The translations under genes were made by a program, and so were the position numbers. From Bog-159 sp049514955 (lineage in GTDB: Bacteria; Acidobacteriota; Terriglobia; Bryobacterales; Bryobacteraceae), in contig JBEKUO010000405.1 of the NCBI GenBank assembly GCA_049514955.1, forward strand, positions 1 through 6,754: DNA of 6,754 bases, in the 5' to 3' direction. The notes beneath the pieces are model-generated. The model searched no databases. It was given only the letters and a program-made list of their open reading frames with translations, and had not been told where the DNA came from. The number at the start of each line of letters is the position of its first letter. Position 1 is the first letter of the stretch. Positions 6,144-6,754 of this stretch are shown in pieces.

Positions 6144-6754
6144 CTAAGATCTTCCGAGGGATTCCAAGGGCGCGCCGCATGGCTCACCAGCCTCCCCCGC
6201 GTAACCAGCAAGCTCGTAGGAAATCGTATCATTGACCCTCACCGCGTAAGCAATCCTAGCCCGCTCGCTTCCCTTCCCTTCGATGCGCCAGGCGCCCCCG
6301 ACATTTATGAGCTTCATTTCGCTTCTTAGGCGCCACCAAGCCGCTATTTCACCCGGCAATGCGATCCAGGTCTGTCCTTTCGATCGCAAGGCGCACAGGT
6401 AATGCAGCAACTCGGCATAGACGCGCCGGGCTGCCTGGTCGATAACGTAATCGGGATGAACGATAAAGCTGATGAGGCCGTGTTTTTGCCGGATCAAAGC
6501 GATCTGTTCCTTCCAGAGCCGGATCGAATAGTCGTCAAGAATGTGGAAAAGCGAATAGTCCTGTGTCGTTGTCAGCGGAAGTTCCAGGATATTACCGACA
6601 AAAAACGGCAACACAGTGCAACAGCCGCCTTGCTGCGGGTCCAGGTGCGCCATATTTGGGATGGACATGTCATAAGAAAACTCTAACGCGTCGTACCAAT
6701 CGATATTTCGATACATCACAGCCGACCGGAACCCCAAAGCGCCAAATTGCCGCC
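6144..6754 (-). CDS. Polysaccharide deacetylase family protein, C-terminal part (partial)
   Basis: The frame is open to the right edge, so the 202 residues seen are the C-terminal part of a longer protein and the true start lies outside. It resembles NodB-type carbohydrate esterase family 4 proteins found in exopolysaccharide clusters. Counted from the edge, residues 6-15 read LGFRSAVMYR, then FSYDMSIPNMAHLDP (25-39), which corresponds to the late NodB motif with the YDxSxP pattern. LELPLTTTQDYSLFHIL (56-72) and LISFIVHPDYV (93-103) follow, with the HPD histidine matching the last conserved motif. ALPGEIAAWWRLRS (131-144) closes the catalytic barrel. A small tail of about 55 residues follows (KLINVGGAWRIEG onward), probably a beta-rich accessory segment. 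The metal-binding Asp/His-His motifs lie upstream of the window, so activity cannot be confirmed. Removal of N-acetyl groups from an amino sugar in a glycan or its precursor is the expected reaction. Confidence 0.88.
   Translation of the reverse strand, partial: RQFGALGFRSAVMYRNIDWYDALEFSYDMSIPNMAHLDPQQGGCCTVLPFFVGNILELPLTTTQDYSLFHILDDYSIRLWKEQIALIRQKHGLISFIVHPDYVIDQAARRVYAELLHYLCALRSKGQTWIALPGEIAAWWRLRSEMKLINVGGAWRIEGKGSERARIAYAVRVNDTISYELAGYAGEAGEPCGAPLESLGRS

Noticed and set aside
5435..6235. Plus-strand open frame of 266 codons opposite the flavoenzyme gene
   Set aside because: The minus strand encodes both dinucleotide-binding motifs and the ATG-like motif in frame. The plus-strand translation is arginine- and proline-rich without domain features.

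Overview
The window reads as a bacterial carbohydrate or cell-surface glycan gene cluster of fairly high GC content. All seven recognisable genes lie on the minus strand, so transcription runs from high to low coordinates. Both outermost genes are cut by the window edges. GTG is used freely as a start codon, and gene junctions are tight or overlapping. Gene content and general protein style would suit a soil bacterium such as a member of the Acidobacteriota. That is an impression from protein resemblance only; nothing in the window is a taxonomic marker.

Upstream group (6754 to 3651): a polysaccharide deacetylase family protein (C-terminal part only), a two-Rossmann FAD/NAD(P)-dependent oxidoreductase of the flavin monooxygenase-like class, and an ATP-grasp ligase whose start lies inside the end of the oxidoreductase gene (19-base overlap). 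An amide hydrolase, a flavoenzyme and an ATP-dependent carboxylate ligase in this order suggest removal, oxidation or ligation chemistry on an amine or carboxylate, perhaps on an amino sugar or an attached amino acid. The substrate cannot be read from the sequence.

Gap (3650 to about 3297): roughly 290 to 350 bases without a confident gene. It holds a 14-base direct repeat at 21-base spacing, two small inverted repeats, and two consecutive reading frames that together look like a frameshifted small gene ending just before the next gene.

Downstream group (3296 to 1): an RmlC-type NDP-4-keto-6-deoxyhexose 3,5-epimerase, a DUF4910 (M28-like) aminopeptidase-domain protein with a likely C-terminal winged helix, an extended-SDR NAD-dependent epimerase/dehydratase, and the N-terminal zinc-binding part of a sugar C-methyltransferase-type SAM enzyme. 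An epimerase, an SDR enzyme and a C-methyltransferase are the tools used to make branched-chain deoxysugars from an activated 4-keto-6-deoxyhexose. rmlA, rmlB and rmlD are not in this window. The role of the DUF4910 protein in such clusters is not established and is the most interesting single gene here.

No RNA genes, CRISPR arrays, insertion sequences or convincing terminators were seen. No part of the window can be called a wholly new system from sequence alone. The two best leads are the DUF4910 protein coupled to deoxysugar enzymes, and the deacetylase/flavoenzyme/ATP-grasp trio.
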